64,000 nt of DNA, taken from positions 1-64,000 of the forward strand of contig JBJOKE010000080.1 of NCBI GenBank assembly GCA_046046245.1. The letters are read 5' to 3'. Position numbers and translations under genes: made by a program. Positions 55,326 through 62,996 of the stretch are shown here, in pieces. The notes under the pieces are model-generated. The model did no database searches and had not been told where the DNA came from. It saw only the letters and a program-made list of their open reading frames with translations. Position 1 is the first letter of the stretch. Every line of letters starts with the position of its first letter. This stretch comes from UBA4615 sp046046245 (GTDB taxonomy: Bacteria > Pseudomonadota > Gammaproteobacteria > Burkholderiales > Burkholderiaceae_E).

Positions 55326-57215
55326 TCAGCCCTTGACCGTCTGCTTCAGCGCCTCGAGCGCCTGCGGATCCTCGATGGTGGTCAGGTCGCCGGGATCGCG
55401 CCCCTCGCAGACCGCCTGGATCGAGCGGCGCAGCACCTTGCCCGAGCGGGTCTTCGGCAGCAGGTTCACGAAGTGCACGCGCGCCGGCCGCGCGACGGCG
55501 CCGAGCTGCTTGTCGACCACCGCCATCACCGCGCCCTCGAGCTTCATGCGGTCCTCGGTCGTCGCCGCGACCGACGGATCCTTCAGCACCGCGAAGGCCA
55601 CCGCGACCTGACCCTTGAGCGTGTCCGCCACGCCGACGACCGCGCACTCGGCCACCGCCGGGTGGCTGGAGATCGACTCCTCGATCTCGCGCGTGCCGAG
55701 CCGGTGGCCGGCGACGTTGATCACGTCGTCGGTGCGGCCGAGGATGAAGTAGTAGCCGTCGTCGTCGCGGATGCCCCAGTCGAAGGTCGAGTAGACCAGC
55801 CTGTCGGGAATCGAGTTGAAGTAGGTGTCGACGAAACGCCTGTCGTCGCCCCAGACGGTCTGCATGCAGCCCGGCGGCAGCGGCGGGACGATCGCCACGA
55901 CGCCCTTCTCGTTCGCGCCGACCTCGGCACCGGTCTGCTCGTGCAGCAGGCGCACGTCGTAGCCGTACATCGGCCGGCCGGGGCTGCCGATCCGCGTCGG
56001 CGTCTCCTCGATGCCGTGCGCGACCGTCAGGATCGGCCAGCCGGTCTCGGTCTGCCAGTAGTTGTCGACGATCGGGCGGCCGATCGCGTCGGCGATCCAC
56101 TTCGAGGTCGGCTCGTCGAGCGGCTCGCCGGCGAGGAACAGCGCGCGCAGGCTCGAGAGGTCGTACTTCTTCAGCCACGCCGGATCCTGCTTCTTCAGCA
56201 CGCGGATCGCGGTCGGCGCCGAGAACATCACCGTCGCGCGGTAGCGCTCGACGAGCTGCCAGAGGATGCCCGCATCCGGGCGCAGCGGCGTGCCTTCGTA
56301 CAGGATCGTCGCCATGCCGCCGATCAGCGGACCGTAGACGATGTAGGAGTGTCCGACCACCCAGCCGATGTCGCTGGTGCAGAAGTAGGTCTCGCCCGGG
56401 TTGCCGCGGAAGATGTGCCGCATCGACGCCGCGAGCGCGACCGCATAGCCGCCGACGTCGCGCTGCACGCCCTTGGGACGGCCCGTGGTGCCCGAGGTGT
56501 AGAGGATGTAGCTGGACTCGTTCGACTCCAGCCAGGTGACGGGCACCTGCGCGTCCGGATGGGCCGCCCGCAGCGTCGCGTAGTCCTCGTCGCGGCCGGC
56601 CACCGGCTCGAAGGGGGCGAGGCCGCGATCGACCATCAGCACCCGGGCCGGCTTGTGCGACGACAGCCGGATCGCCTCGTCCAGCAGCGGCTTGTAGGGC
56701 ACGACCTTGCCCCCGCGCGAGCCGCCGTCGGCGCTGACGATCAGCCTGGGCGTGGCGTCCTCGATCCGGCTGGCGAGGCTCACCGACGCGAAGCCGCCGA
56801 AGACCACCGAGTGGATCGCGCCGATGCGCGCGCAGGCGAGCATCGCGAAGGTCGCCTCCGGGATCATCGGCATGTAGACGAGCACCCGGTCGCCGCGGCC
56901 GACGCCGAGCGACTGCATCATCGCCGCCATCCGCTGGACCTCGCGGTGCAGCTCGCCGAAGGTGTAGATCCGCTCCTCGTTCGTCTCGGTCGAGACGAAG
57001 ATCAGGGCCGGCTTGTCGGCCTGCGTCGGCAGCCACCGGTCGATCGCGTTGTGGCAGAGGTTCGTGGTGCCGCCGACGAACCAGCGCGCGAACGGCGGCC
57101 GGCTGTAGTCGAGGACCTGGGTGAACGGCGCGTTCCAGTCGATCCGGGCTGCTTCCTCGCCCCAGAAGCCCTCGCGATCCTCGATCGACCGTCGGTGAAA
57201 GCTGCGGTAGTCCAT
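55326..57215 (-). CDS. prpE: Propionate--CoA ligase
   Basis: A 629-residue acyl-CoA synthetase that activates propionate to propionyl-CoA for the methylcitrate cycle. The AMP-binding signature is ILYTSGTTGRPKGVQRDVGG. YFCTSDIGWVVGHSYIVYGPL, DNYWQTETGWPILT, GRTDDVINVAGHRLGTREIE and the regulated lysine in TRSGKVLRRSIQ follow. The N-terminus YRSFHRRSIEDREGFW is the PrpE type and separates it from the Acs at 44153. A GGGAGG ribosome-binding site precedes the ATG. No prpBCD genes are in the window. Confidence 0.92.
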   Translation of the reverse strand: MDYRSFHRRSIEDREGFWGEEAARIDWNAPFTQVLDYSRPPFARWFVGGTTNLCHNAIDRWLPTQADKPALIFVSTETNEERIYTFGELHREVQRMAAMMQSLGVGRGDRVLVYMPMIPEATFAMLACARIGAIHSVVFGGFASVSLASRIEDATPRLIVSADGGSRGGKVVPYKPLLDEAIRLSSHKPARVLMVDRGLAPFEPVAGRDEDYATLRAAHPDAQVPVTWLESNESSYILYTSGTTGRPKGVQRDVGGYAVALAASMRHIFRGNPGETYFCTSDIGWVVGHSYIVYGPLIGGMATILYEGTPLRPDAGILWQLVERYRATVMFSAPTAIRVLKKQDPAWLKKYDLSSLRALFLAGEPLDEPTSKWIADAIGRPIVDNYWQTETGWPILTVAHGIEETPTRIGSPGRPMYGYDVRLLHEQTGAEVGANEKGVVAIVPPLPPGCMQTVWGDDRRFVDTYFNSIPDRLVYSTFDWGIRDDDGYYFILGRTDDVINVAGHRLGTREIEESISSHPAVAECAVVGVADTLKGQVAVAFAVLKDPSVAATTEDRMKLEGAVMAVVDKQLGAVARPARVHFVNLLPKTRSGKVLRRSIQAVCEGRDPGDLTTIEDPQALEALKQTVKG

Positions 57216-57325
57216 CACGCCTCCCTGTGTTCGCGACGCGCGGGAGTGTGGGGCGGCGCGCTTACGAGCGGCTGACGCCGCGCGGCCCGGGCACGCGCCA
57301 ACCGACCCGGTTCGGCAGGCCGTCT

Positions 57326-58486
57326 TCAGCCGACCAGCATCCGCAGCGCCTGCCACGGCAGCGTGGACGACCAACCGGGCCCCCAGGCGCCGGCGAACAC
57401 GCGGACGACGCAGCCGCCCGCGGCGGGCGTCTCGGGCGGTGCCGCCATCAGGTCGATCAGCGCATGCTGCGGGTGGACGGGGTCGACCGGATGCAGGCAC
57501 AGCGTCGCGCGGGCGGCGCCGGGACCGTCGGGCACCGCGTGGCGCCCGGCGGCGAGCAGGCCGAAACGCAGCCCCAGCCGGAGCGCGGCCGAAGGCGCGG
57601 CGGGCACGCACAGCCAGGCCGTGTCGGACGACTCGATCCGCAGCGAGTCGGCCGACCGCACGCCACGGCGCAGCCGTGCCGGCAGATCGACGAGGCCGGG
57701 TGCGTGCAGGCGGACCAGCACGTAGCCGGCATCGGCGGCCGGGGCCGGACGCGCGAGGACCGAGGCGAACCAGCCCGGGACCTCACCGGGCGGCGACTCG
57801 ATGGACGCCGCCGGGCCCGGACGGGGCTCGACGGGCGTCGCGACGGGCCCGGGCGGTGCGGGTGCGCAGACGGGGGCTTCGGCGGGTGCCATGACCGATG
57901 CCGGGACCGATGCCTCCCCCGGTGCCGGGACCTGTGTGCTGACCGCCGGCGCGATCGGTGAAGCGACTGCCGCCTCGATCGGAGCCTCCGCCCGTTCCTC
58001 GACCGGAGCCTCGGCGTGCGGCGCGGCATCCGCGACCGCGGCGGCATCCAGCCGGGCGTCCAGCCACCCTGCCAGCTCGCCGACGCCGTCTCCCTTGACG
58101 ACGAAGCGGTCGGCTCCGAGGGACATGGCGCGTTCGCGCTGGGCGAGGTCGTCGGAGCCCGACAGGACCGCGAAGGGCAGTTCGCGGACCCGGTCGACCA
58201 GTGACGCCCGCACGCGCCGCAGCAGCTCGAAGCCGTCGATGCCGGGCATGCTCAGGTCGCTCAGCACCGCGCCGATCGTCGGGTCGAGCAGCAGCAGCTC
58301 CCAGGCGCGTTCGCCCGAATCGGCCTGCTGGATCCGGAAGCGCCCGGCGAGCCCGCGCACCAGCGACGCGCGGACGAAGCGCGAATCGTCGACGATGAGG
58401 ACGGCGGGACGGGTCGGCTCGGAACCGGCGCCTGCGCCGCCTGACGGAACGGCCAGCGCGTCGCGGCGGGAAGAGCTGGCGTTCAA
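57326..58486 (-). CDS. Response-regulator receiver protein with GGDEF-like C-terminal region
   Basis: About 386 residues. A CheY-like receiver domain comes first (VLIVDDSRFVRASLVRGL, phospho-acceptor Asp in AVLSDLSMPGIDGFELL, then FAVLSGSDD and a Lys in FVVKGD). A Pro/Ala-rich linker of about 100 residues follows. The C-terminal part (VLVRLHAPGLVDLPARLRRGVRSADSLRIESSDTAW onward) has the spacing of a GGDEF domain, but the signature place reads ESSDTAW, so it would be inactive. The start is uncertain: the TTG at 58486 is the best candidate, because no ATG or GTG lies before the receiver domain. It is divergent from the NlpC gene. Confidence 0.75.
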   Translation of the reverse strand: MNASSSRRDALAVPSGGAGAGSEPTRPAVLIVDDSRFVRASLVRGLAGRFRIQQADSGERAWELLLLDPTIGAVLSDLSMPGIDGFELLRRVRASLVDRVRELPFAVLSGSDDLAQRERAMSLGADRFVVKGDGVGELAGWLDARLDAAAVADAAPHAEAPVEERAEAPIEAAVASPIAPAVSTQVPAPGEASVPASVMAPAEAPVCAPAPPGPVATPVEPRPGPAASIESPPGEVPGWFASVLARPAPAADAGYVLVRLHAPGLVDLPARLRRGVRSADSLRIESSDTAWLCVPAAPSAALRLGLRFGLLAAGRHAVPDGPGAARATLCLHPVDPVHPQHALIDLMAAPPETPAAGGCVVRVFAGAWGPGWSSTLPWQALRMLVG

Positions 58487-58514
58487 GGGGTCGCTCGGCA
58501 GGATGTCGGGCCTT

Positions 58515-58543
58515 TTGACAGTGCCGGGATTTTCTCCTAGCCT
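58515..58543 (+). promoter_or_regulatory. Sigma-70-type promoter of the NlpC/P60 gene
   Basis: A perfect -35 TTGACA (58515-58520) and a weaker -10 TAGCCT (58538-58543) are separated by 17 bases. The predicted transcript would start near 58550, just at or before the first ATG at 58552, so ATG 58573 may be the used start. Confidence 0.6.
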
Positions 58544-58551
58544 CGCCGGCG

Positions 58552-59538
58552 ATGCGACGCGGACGGCGCCCGATGGATCGTTTGAGCCGCGCAACGGTGG
58601 CAGTCGCCGTGGCGCTGACGGCGCTCGCCGGTCGGGTGTCCGCCGCCGACGAGCCGCCGTCTGCGCCGGTGGCCGCCACCGCCACCGACGTGGGGACCGA
58701 GGTGGTCTTCCGCGCCCTGTCGCTGCTCGGGGTCAACTACCGGTTCGGCGGCAATACCGTCGACGGCGGGCTCGACTGCAGCGGCCTCGTCCGCCTGGTC
58801 TTCCACGACACGCTCGGCCTGCCGCTGCCCCGGCGCAGCGAAGAGATCAGCCGCGTCGGCGGCGCCGTGTCGTCGAACGAGCTGCAGCCCGGCGACCTCG
58901 TCTTCTTCAACACGCTGCGGCGCGCCTTCTCGCACGTCGGCATCTACATCGGCAACAACCAGTTCGTCCACGCCCCCTCGAGCGGCGGCACCATCCGCGT
59001 CGAGAGCCTCGGGTCGGACTACTGGGTTCGCCGCTTCGACGGCGCGCGACGGCTGCTGAGCTCGGACCTCGTGGCCTCGGCTCGGGCCACCGGCGCGATG
59101 TCCGGCGATCGGCTCGCGATATCGCTGCCGATGCTCTCCGGATCGGTGCTGGCCGATGGGGGTGCACCGCGCGACCTCCTTGCGTCGCTGCGGGCAGCCG
59201 ACTCACCGGCTCGGGCAGCGACGACCGCCGACGCCGCGTCACGCGGCGCTGCGGCGCCGGCCCTCGAGGGCGTGCCGGCGCCAGCGGCGTTTCCGGTGCC
59301 GGCCGCGTCGGCCACGGCCCCCGTCGCGACGGCGCAGGCGGACGCCACGCCGCGAGCCCGGTCCGCACCGTCGCCCTCCGTCGCGCGGACGACCACGGTA
59401 CCCGCCGCGGCAGCGCGGCCGACGACGCGTCGACCGGCGACGAAGCCTCAGCCCGTCGCGATCGCCGCACGCTCGACGACCGGGCCCTCGCGTCAGGCAG
59501 GGCCGCGCCAGCGGGCGCCCGGGCTGTACGTGAACTGA
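58552..59538 (+). CDS. Secreted NlpC/P60 peptidoglycan hydrolase
   Basis: A 328-residue endopeptidase that likely cuts peptide stems in peptidoglycan. After a signal peptide ending near GRVSAAD, the NlpC/P60 domain (about 50-155) has catalytic Cys76 in GGLDCSGLVRLVF, His128 in FSHVGIYIG and His140 in FVHAPSSGG. The C-terminal 160 residues are Ala/Pro/Thr-rich low complexity ending in a basic tail, which may bind cell wall. ATG 58573 (MDRLSRATVAV) is a likely alternative start given the promoter position. It is divergent from the receiver protein gene. Confidence 0.9.
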   Translation: MRRGRRPMDRLSRATVAVAVALTALAGRVSAADEPPSAPVAATATDVGTEVVFRALSLLGVNYRFGGNTVDGGLDCSGLVRLVFHDTLGLPLPRRSEEISRVGGAVSSNELQPGDLVFFNTLRRAFSHVGIYIGNNQFVHAPSSGGTIRVESLGSDYWVRRFDGARRLLSSDLVASARATGAMSGDRLAISLPMLSGSVLADGGAPRDLLASLRAADSPARAATTADAASRGAAAPALEGVPAPAAFPVPAASATAPVATAQADATPRARSAPSPSVARTTTVPAAAARPTTRRPATKPQPVAIAARSTTGPSRQAGPRQRAPGLYVN

Positions 59539-59571
59539 TCTCCGGGCGGTCGCACACCCCATCGCCGCGTA

Positions 59572-59600
59572 TCGCATTCGTAATGCGAATCCATCGCATT
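59572..59600. promoter_or_regulatory. Fur-box-like array of three TCGCATT half-sites
   Basis: TCGCATT at 59572-59578, its inverse AATGCGA at 59582-59588 and TCGCATT again at 59594-59600 form two overlapping inverted repeats (spacers 3 and 5). AATGCGAATCCATCGCATT matches the E. coli-style Fur consensus at about 14 of 19 places by my count. It abuts the -35 box of an iron-binding-protein gene. Confidence 0.6.
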
Positions 59601-59628
59601 TGCATTTCGAACAGGACTCACCTAGACT
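59600..59628 (+). promoter_or_regulatory. Promoter of the iron-binding-protein gene
   Basis: TTGCAT (59600-59605) and TAGACT (59623-59628) are spaced 17 bases and overlap the Fur-like array on the upstream side, a typical layout for iron repression. Confidence 0.5.
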
Positions 59629-59659
59629 CGGTGCACCCCACCTGCGCCTGTCCGACCTG

Positions 59660-60712
59660 ATGCGACCCTACCCCCTCCGCCGCGCCCTCCTCGCCACGAT
59701 CGCGGCGTGCGCCATGCTGTCCGCGCTGCCCGCATCCGCAGCCGACGGCGTCCTGAACCTCTATTCCGCACGCCACTACCAGACCGACGAGGCCCTCTAC
59801 AGCGACTTCACGAAGAAGACGGGCATCCGGATCAACCGCATCGAGGCCGGCGACGAGGCGCTGCTCGAACGCCTGCGCAGCGAAGGCCGCAACTCGCCCG
59901 CCGACGTGCTGCTGCTCGTCGATGCGGCGCGGCTGTGGCGGGCGCAGGTCGACGGCCTGTTCCAGCCGATCCGCTCGAAGGAGCTCGACGCCCGGATCCC
60001 GGCGCATCTGCGCGGCAAGGACGATGGCAAGGGCGCCGAGTGGTACGCGATCTCCACCCGAGCCCGCGTGATCGTCTACAACCGGTCGATCGTCCAGCCC
60101 GACCAGGTCCGCAGCTACGAGGACCTCGCATCGCCCGCGCTCAAGGGCCGGGTCTGCACGCGCTCGGGCACGCATCCGTACATGCTGTCGCTGATCGGCG
60201 CGATGGCCGAGCACCTCGGCGAGGAGAAGGCCGAGCAGTGGGCGCGCGGCGTCGTCGCGAACTTCGCCAGATCGCCGCGCGGCGGCGACAGCGACCAGAT
60301 CAAGGCCGTCGCGAGCGGCGAGTGCGGCGCCGCGCTGACCAACACCTACTACCTGGTGAGGATGATGCGCTCGGATGCGCCCGCGGACCGCGAGGCCGTC
60401 GCGAAGATCGCGATGGTCTGGCCGAACCAGGCGAGCTGGGGCGCGCACGTGAACGTGTCCGGCGGCGGCGTGACCCGCAACGCGCCGAATCGCGAGGCCG
60501 CGATCCGGTTCATGGAGTACCTCGCGAGCGACTCGGCGCAGGCCTACCTCGCCGCGGGCAACAACGAATGGCCGGTGGTGGCCGGCGCGGTCGCGACGAA
60601 CCCGACGCTCGACGCGCTCGGCCGCTTCAAGGCAGACACGCTGCCGATCGCGTCGGTGGGCCGTGCGCAGATCACGGCCGCGAAGATCATCGACCGCGTC
60701 GGCTGGCGCTGA
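59660..60712 (+). CDS. Ferric iron ABC transporter substrate-binding protein (FbpA/FutA type)
   Basis: A 350-residue periplasmic binding protein. The signal peptide ends near ALPASAADG. The mature start LNLYSARHYQTDEALYSDFTKKTGI is the iron-binding FutA/FbpA signature with His and Tyr ligands, and two Tyr ligands come later in GECGAALTNTYYLVRMM. FAADVLLLVDAARLW-type ADVLLLVDAARLW also fits. It binds Fe3+ for an ABC importer whose membrane and ATPase genes are not adjacent. A Fur-like operator and promoter lie just upstream, consistent with iron control. The ATG at 59660 gives the signal peptide. Confidence 0.92.
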   Translation: MRPYPLRRALLATIAACAMLSALPASAADGVLNLYSARHYQTDEALYSDFTKKTGIRINRIEAGDEALLERLRSEGRNSPADVLLLVDAARLWRAQVDGLFQPIRSKELDARIPAHLRGKDDGKGAEWYAISTRARVIVYNRSIVQPDQVRSYEDLASPALKGRVCTRSGTHPYMLSLIGAMAEHLGEEKAEQWARGVVANFARSPRGGDSDQIKAVASGECGAALTNTYYLVRMMRSDAPADREAVAKIAMVWPNQASWGAHVNVSGGGVTRNAPNREAAIRFMEYLASDSAQAYLAAGNNEWPVVAGAVATNPTLDALGRFKADTLPIASVGRAQITAAKIIDRVGWR

Positions 60713-60754
60713 CGCGCTCCGGCGCGGGACGTGGCCCGCGCCGCCAGAGCCGCC

Positions 60755-61102
60755 TCAGGCGGCCGCGATCACCTTGATCTCGACGCGATACTTCGGCGCC
60801 GCGAGCTTCGACTCGACCGTCGCGCGGGCCGGCGTATGGCCCGCGGGCACCCACGCGTCCCAGACCGAGTTCATCTGCGCGAACTCGGCGATGTCGGCGA
60901 GGAAGATCTGCGCCGACAGGATCTTGGTCTTGTCGCTGCCGCACTCGGCCAGCAGCCGGTCGATCGCGGCGAGGATCTGGCGCGTCTGGCCCGCGGTATC
61001 CTGGCTCGGGTCCTCGGCGACCTGGCCCGCCAGGTAGACGGTACCGTTGTGGACCACGGCCTCCGACATGCGGGGGCCGACGTGCAGGCGCTTGATGCTC
61101 AT
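60755..61102 (-). CDS. Rid-family (YjgF/RidA-like) protein
   Basis: A 115-residue cytoplasmic trimer-type protein. RidA members hydrolyse reactive enamines or imines made by PLP enzymes. Family features are MSEAVVHNGTVYLAGQVAEDPSQDTAGQTRQIL, ILSAQIFLADIAEFAQMNSVWDAWVPAGHTPARATVESKLAAPKYRVEIKVIA, with the conserved Arg in PARATV that contacts the carboxylate. It probably belongs to one of the Rid1-7 side groups, since the N-terminal MSIKRLHVGPRM differs from archetypal RidA. It lies downstream of the hydrolase gene on the same strand. Confidence 0.92.
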   Translation of the reverse strand: MSIKRLHVGPRMSEAVVHNGTVYLAGQVAEDPSQDTAGQTRQILAAIDRLLAECGSDKTKILSAQIFLADIAEFAQMNSVWDAWVPAGHTPARATVESKLAAPKYRVEIKVIAAA

Positions 61103-61194
61103 GGTTCCTTGGACTCGCTCGGTGGATGGGGAGCGCCACGCAGGGGGCGGGCGCTCCGGTTGGGAAACGGGACGGCGCGGGCCGGCGGGGCCGA

Positions 61195-62058
61195 TCAGGC
61201 GGCCGCGAGGAAGCGCTCGACGATCGCGACCTGGTCGTCGGGGATGAAGGTCGGTGCGTGGCCGACGCCGGCGACGTCCACGCGGACCGCCTTCGGGCCG
61301 CGCCGGGTCATCTCGGTGGCCACCGCGTCGGACAGCAGGTCGGAGCGCTCGCCCCGGACGATCCAGGTCGGACAGCCGATGCGGTCGTACAGCGGCCAGA
61401 GCTCGGGCGCGACGACCGGACCGGCGCGGAGCGGTTCGGCGATCCGCGGGTCGTAGTGCAGCCGCCAGCTGCCGTCGCCGCGCGGCACCACGGTGTGCCG
61501 GGTCAGCACCCGCCACTGCGCATCGCTCAGCGGACCGAAGTCGGCGGCGAGCGTCCTCACCGCCGCCTCGCCCGCCTCGAAGGACGGGAAGCTCGGGTCG
61601 GCGCCGACGTAGTCCCGGATCCGGGTCAGGCCCTCGACCGACAGCACCGGACCGACGTCGTTGAGCAGCAGGCGCGAGATCGGCGCGCCCTCGCAGGCCG
61701 CGAGCACCATGCCGATCAGCCCGCCCATCGAGGTGCCGACCCAGGCGACCGCGGGCACGTCGAGCCGCGCGACCAGGGTCACGCAGTCCGCCACGTACTG
61801 CGGCACCTGGTAGAGCATCGGGTCGGCGACGCGGTCCGACGCGCCCCGGCCGATCATGTCCGGGCAGACGACGCGGTGGCGCGGCGAGAGCGCGCGCGCG
61901 AGGACGTCGAAGTCGCGGCCGCTGCGCGTCAGCCCGTGCACGCACAGGACGACGCTCGGGTTCGACGGGTCGCCCCACTCCCAGTACGCCATCCGGTGCA
62001 GCCCGCCCGGGTGCGCGCAGGTCACGGATCGCAGGGCGGGCTCGGCGGTGGGGCTCAT
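61195..62058 (-). CDS. Alpha/beta hydrolase
   Basis: A 287-residue serine hydrolase. The oxyanion region is VVLCVHGLTRSGRDF, the nucleophile Ser110 is in WVGTSMGGLIGM, a likely acid is in the RGERSDLLS loop, and the catalytic His is in GVGHAPTF. It lacks a signal peptide, so it is probably cytoplasmic. The substrate is unknown; simple esters or lactones are common for this type. It leads a two-gene unit with the Rid protein and is divergent from the hydroxybutyrate dehydrogenase. Confidence 0.9.
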   Translation of the reverse strand: MSPTAEPALRSVTCAHPGGLHRMAYWEWGDPSNPSVVLCVHGLTRSGRDFDVLARALSPRHRVVCPDMIGRGASDRVADPMLYQVPQYVADCVTLVARLDVPAVAWVGTSMGGLIGMVLAACEGAPISRLLLNDVGPVLSVEGLTRIRDYVGADPSFPSFEAGEAAVRTLAADFGPLSDAQWRVLTRHTVVPRGDGSWRLHYDPRIAEPLRAGPVVAPELWPLYDRIGCPTWIVRGERSDLLSDAVATEMTRRGPKAVRVDVAGVGHAPTFIPDDQVAIVERFLAAA

Positions 62059-62113
62059 GGCGACTCGTGCGGGGACGGGGCGGTGGGCAGGCGGGGCCGC
62101 CCGACGGCGGCGA

Positions 62114-62119
62114 TAGAAT
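62114..62119 (+). promoter_or_regulatory. Candidate -10 element of the hydroxybutyrate dehydrogenase gene
   Basis: TAGAAT lies 60 bases before the ATG at 62180, in the divergent gap from the hydrolase gene. The -35 region is weak. Confidence 0.5.
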
Positions 62120-62179
62120 CCGCGATGGTAGCAGCCCACCGTCTTCCCTCTTCCCTCTCCTCCCGATAGGAACCTCGAC

Positions 62180-62959
62180 ATGCTCGCAGGCAAGTTGGCT
62201 CTCGTCACCGGCTCCACCAGCGGCATCGGCCTGGGCATGGCCCGGGCGCTCGCCGCACAGGGCAGCGGCATCGTCCTCAACGGCTTCGGCGAGCCCGACG
62301 CCATCGAGGCGCTGCGGGCCGGCCTCGCGAAGGAGTTCGGCGTGCGGGTCGAATTCGCGGGCGGCGACCTGACGAAGCCGGCCGACATCGACGCGCTGAT
62401 GAAGCGCTGCGACGCGCTCGGCGGCCTCGACATCCTGGTCAACAACGCCGGCATCCAGCACACCGCCCGCGTCGAGGACTTCCCGCCCGAGCGCTGGGAC
62501 GCGGTGATCGCGCTGAACCTGTCGGCGGCGTTCCACACCACCCGCCTCGCGCTGCCGACGATGAAGGCGCGCAACTGGGGGCGGATCGTCAACATCGCCT
62601 CGGCGCACGGCCTGGTCGCCTCGGTCGAGAAGGTCGCCTACGTCGCGGCCAAGCACGGCATCGTCGGCCTGACCAAGGTCGTCGCGCTGGAGACCGCCCA
62701 GACCGGCGTCACCTGCAACGCCATCTGCCCGGGCTGGGTGCTGACCCCGCTGGTGCAGAAGCAGATCGACGCGAGGATGGCCGAGCGCGGCCTGAGCGAG
62801 GCGGCGGCGCGCGAGTCGCTGCTCGGCGAGAAGCAGCCCTCGAAGGCCTTCGTGACGCCCGAGCAGCTCGGCGGCCTCGCGGTCTTCCTGTGTTCGCCGG
62901 CCGGCGACCAGGTGCGGGGCGTCGCCTGGGCGATGGACGGGGGCTGGACCGCGCAGTGA
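62180..62959 (+). CDS. bdhA: 3-hydroxybutyrate dehydrogenase (SDR family)
   Basis: A 259-residue NAD-dependent short-chain dehydrogenase that converts 3-hydroxybutyrate to acetoacetate, a step in using polyhydroxybutyrate. The dinucleotide loop is TGSTSGIGLGMA, then NNAGIQH, the catalytic Ser141, Tyr154 and Lys158 (SAHGLVAS, YVAAKHG). The subgroup signature CPGWVLTPLVQKQI and the C-terminal PSKAFVTPEQLG and GVAWAMDGGWTAQ identify the BDH branch rather than a generic reductase. An AGGAA site lies shortly upstream. It is plausibly linked with acetate and propionate metabolism elsewhere in the window. Confidence 0.94.
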   Translation: MLAGKLALVTGSTSGIGLGMARALAAQGSGIVLNGFGEPDAIEALRAGLAKEFGVRVEFAGGDLTKPADIDALMKRCDALGGLDILVNNAGIQHTARVEDFPPERWDAVIALNLSAAFHTTRLALPTMKARNWGRIVNIASAHGLVASVEKVAYVAAKHGIVGLTKVVALETAQTGVTCNAICPGWVLTPLVQKQIDARMAERGLSEAAARESLLGEKQPSKAFVTPEQLGGLAVFLCSPAGDQVRGVAWAMDGGWTAQ

Positions 62960-62996
62960 GTGGCGCAGGCGGGCTCGGTTCGGGGCGGCCCGCGAC

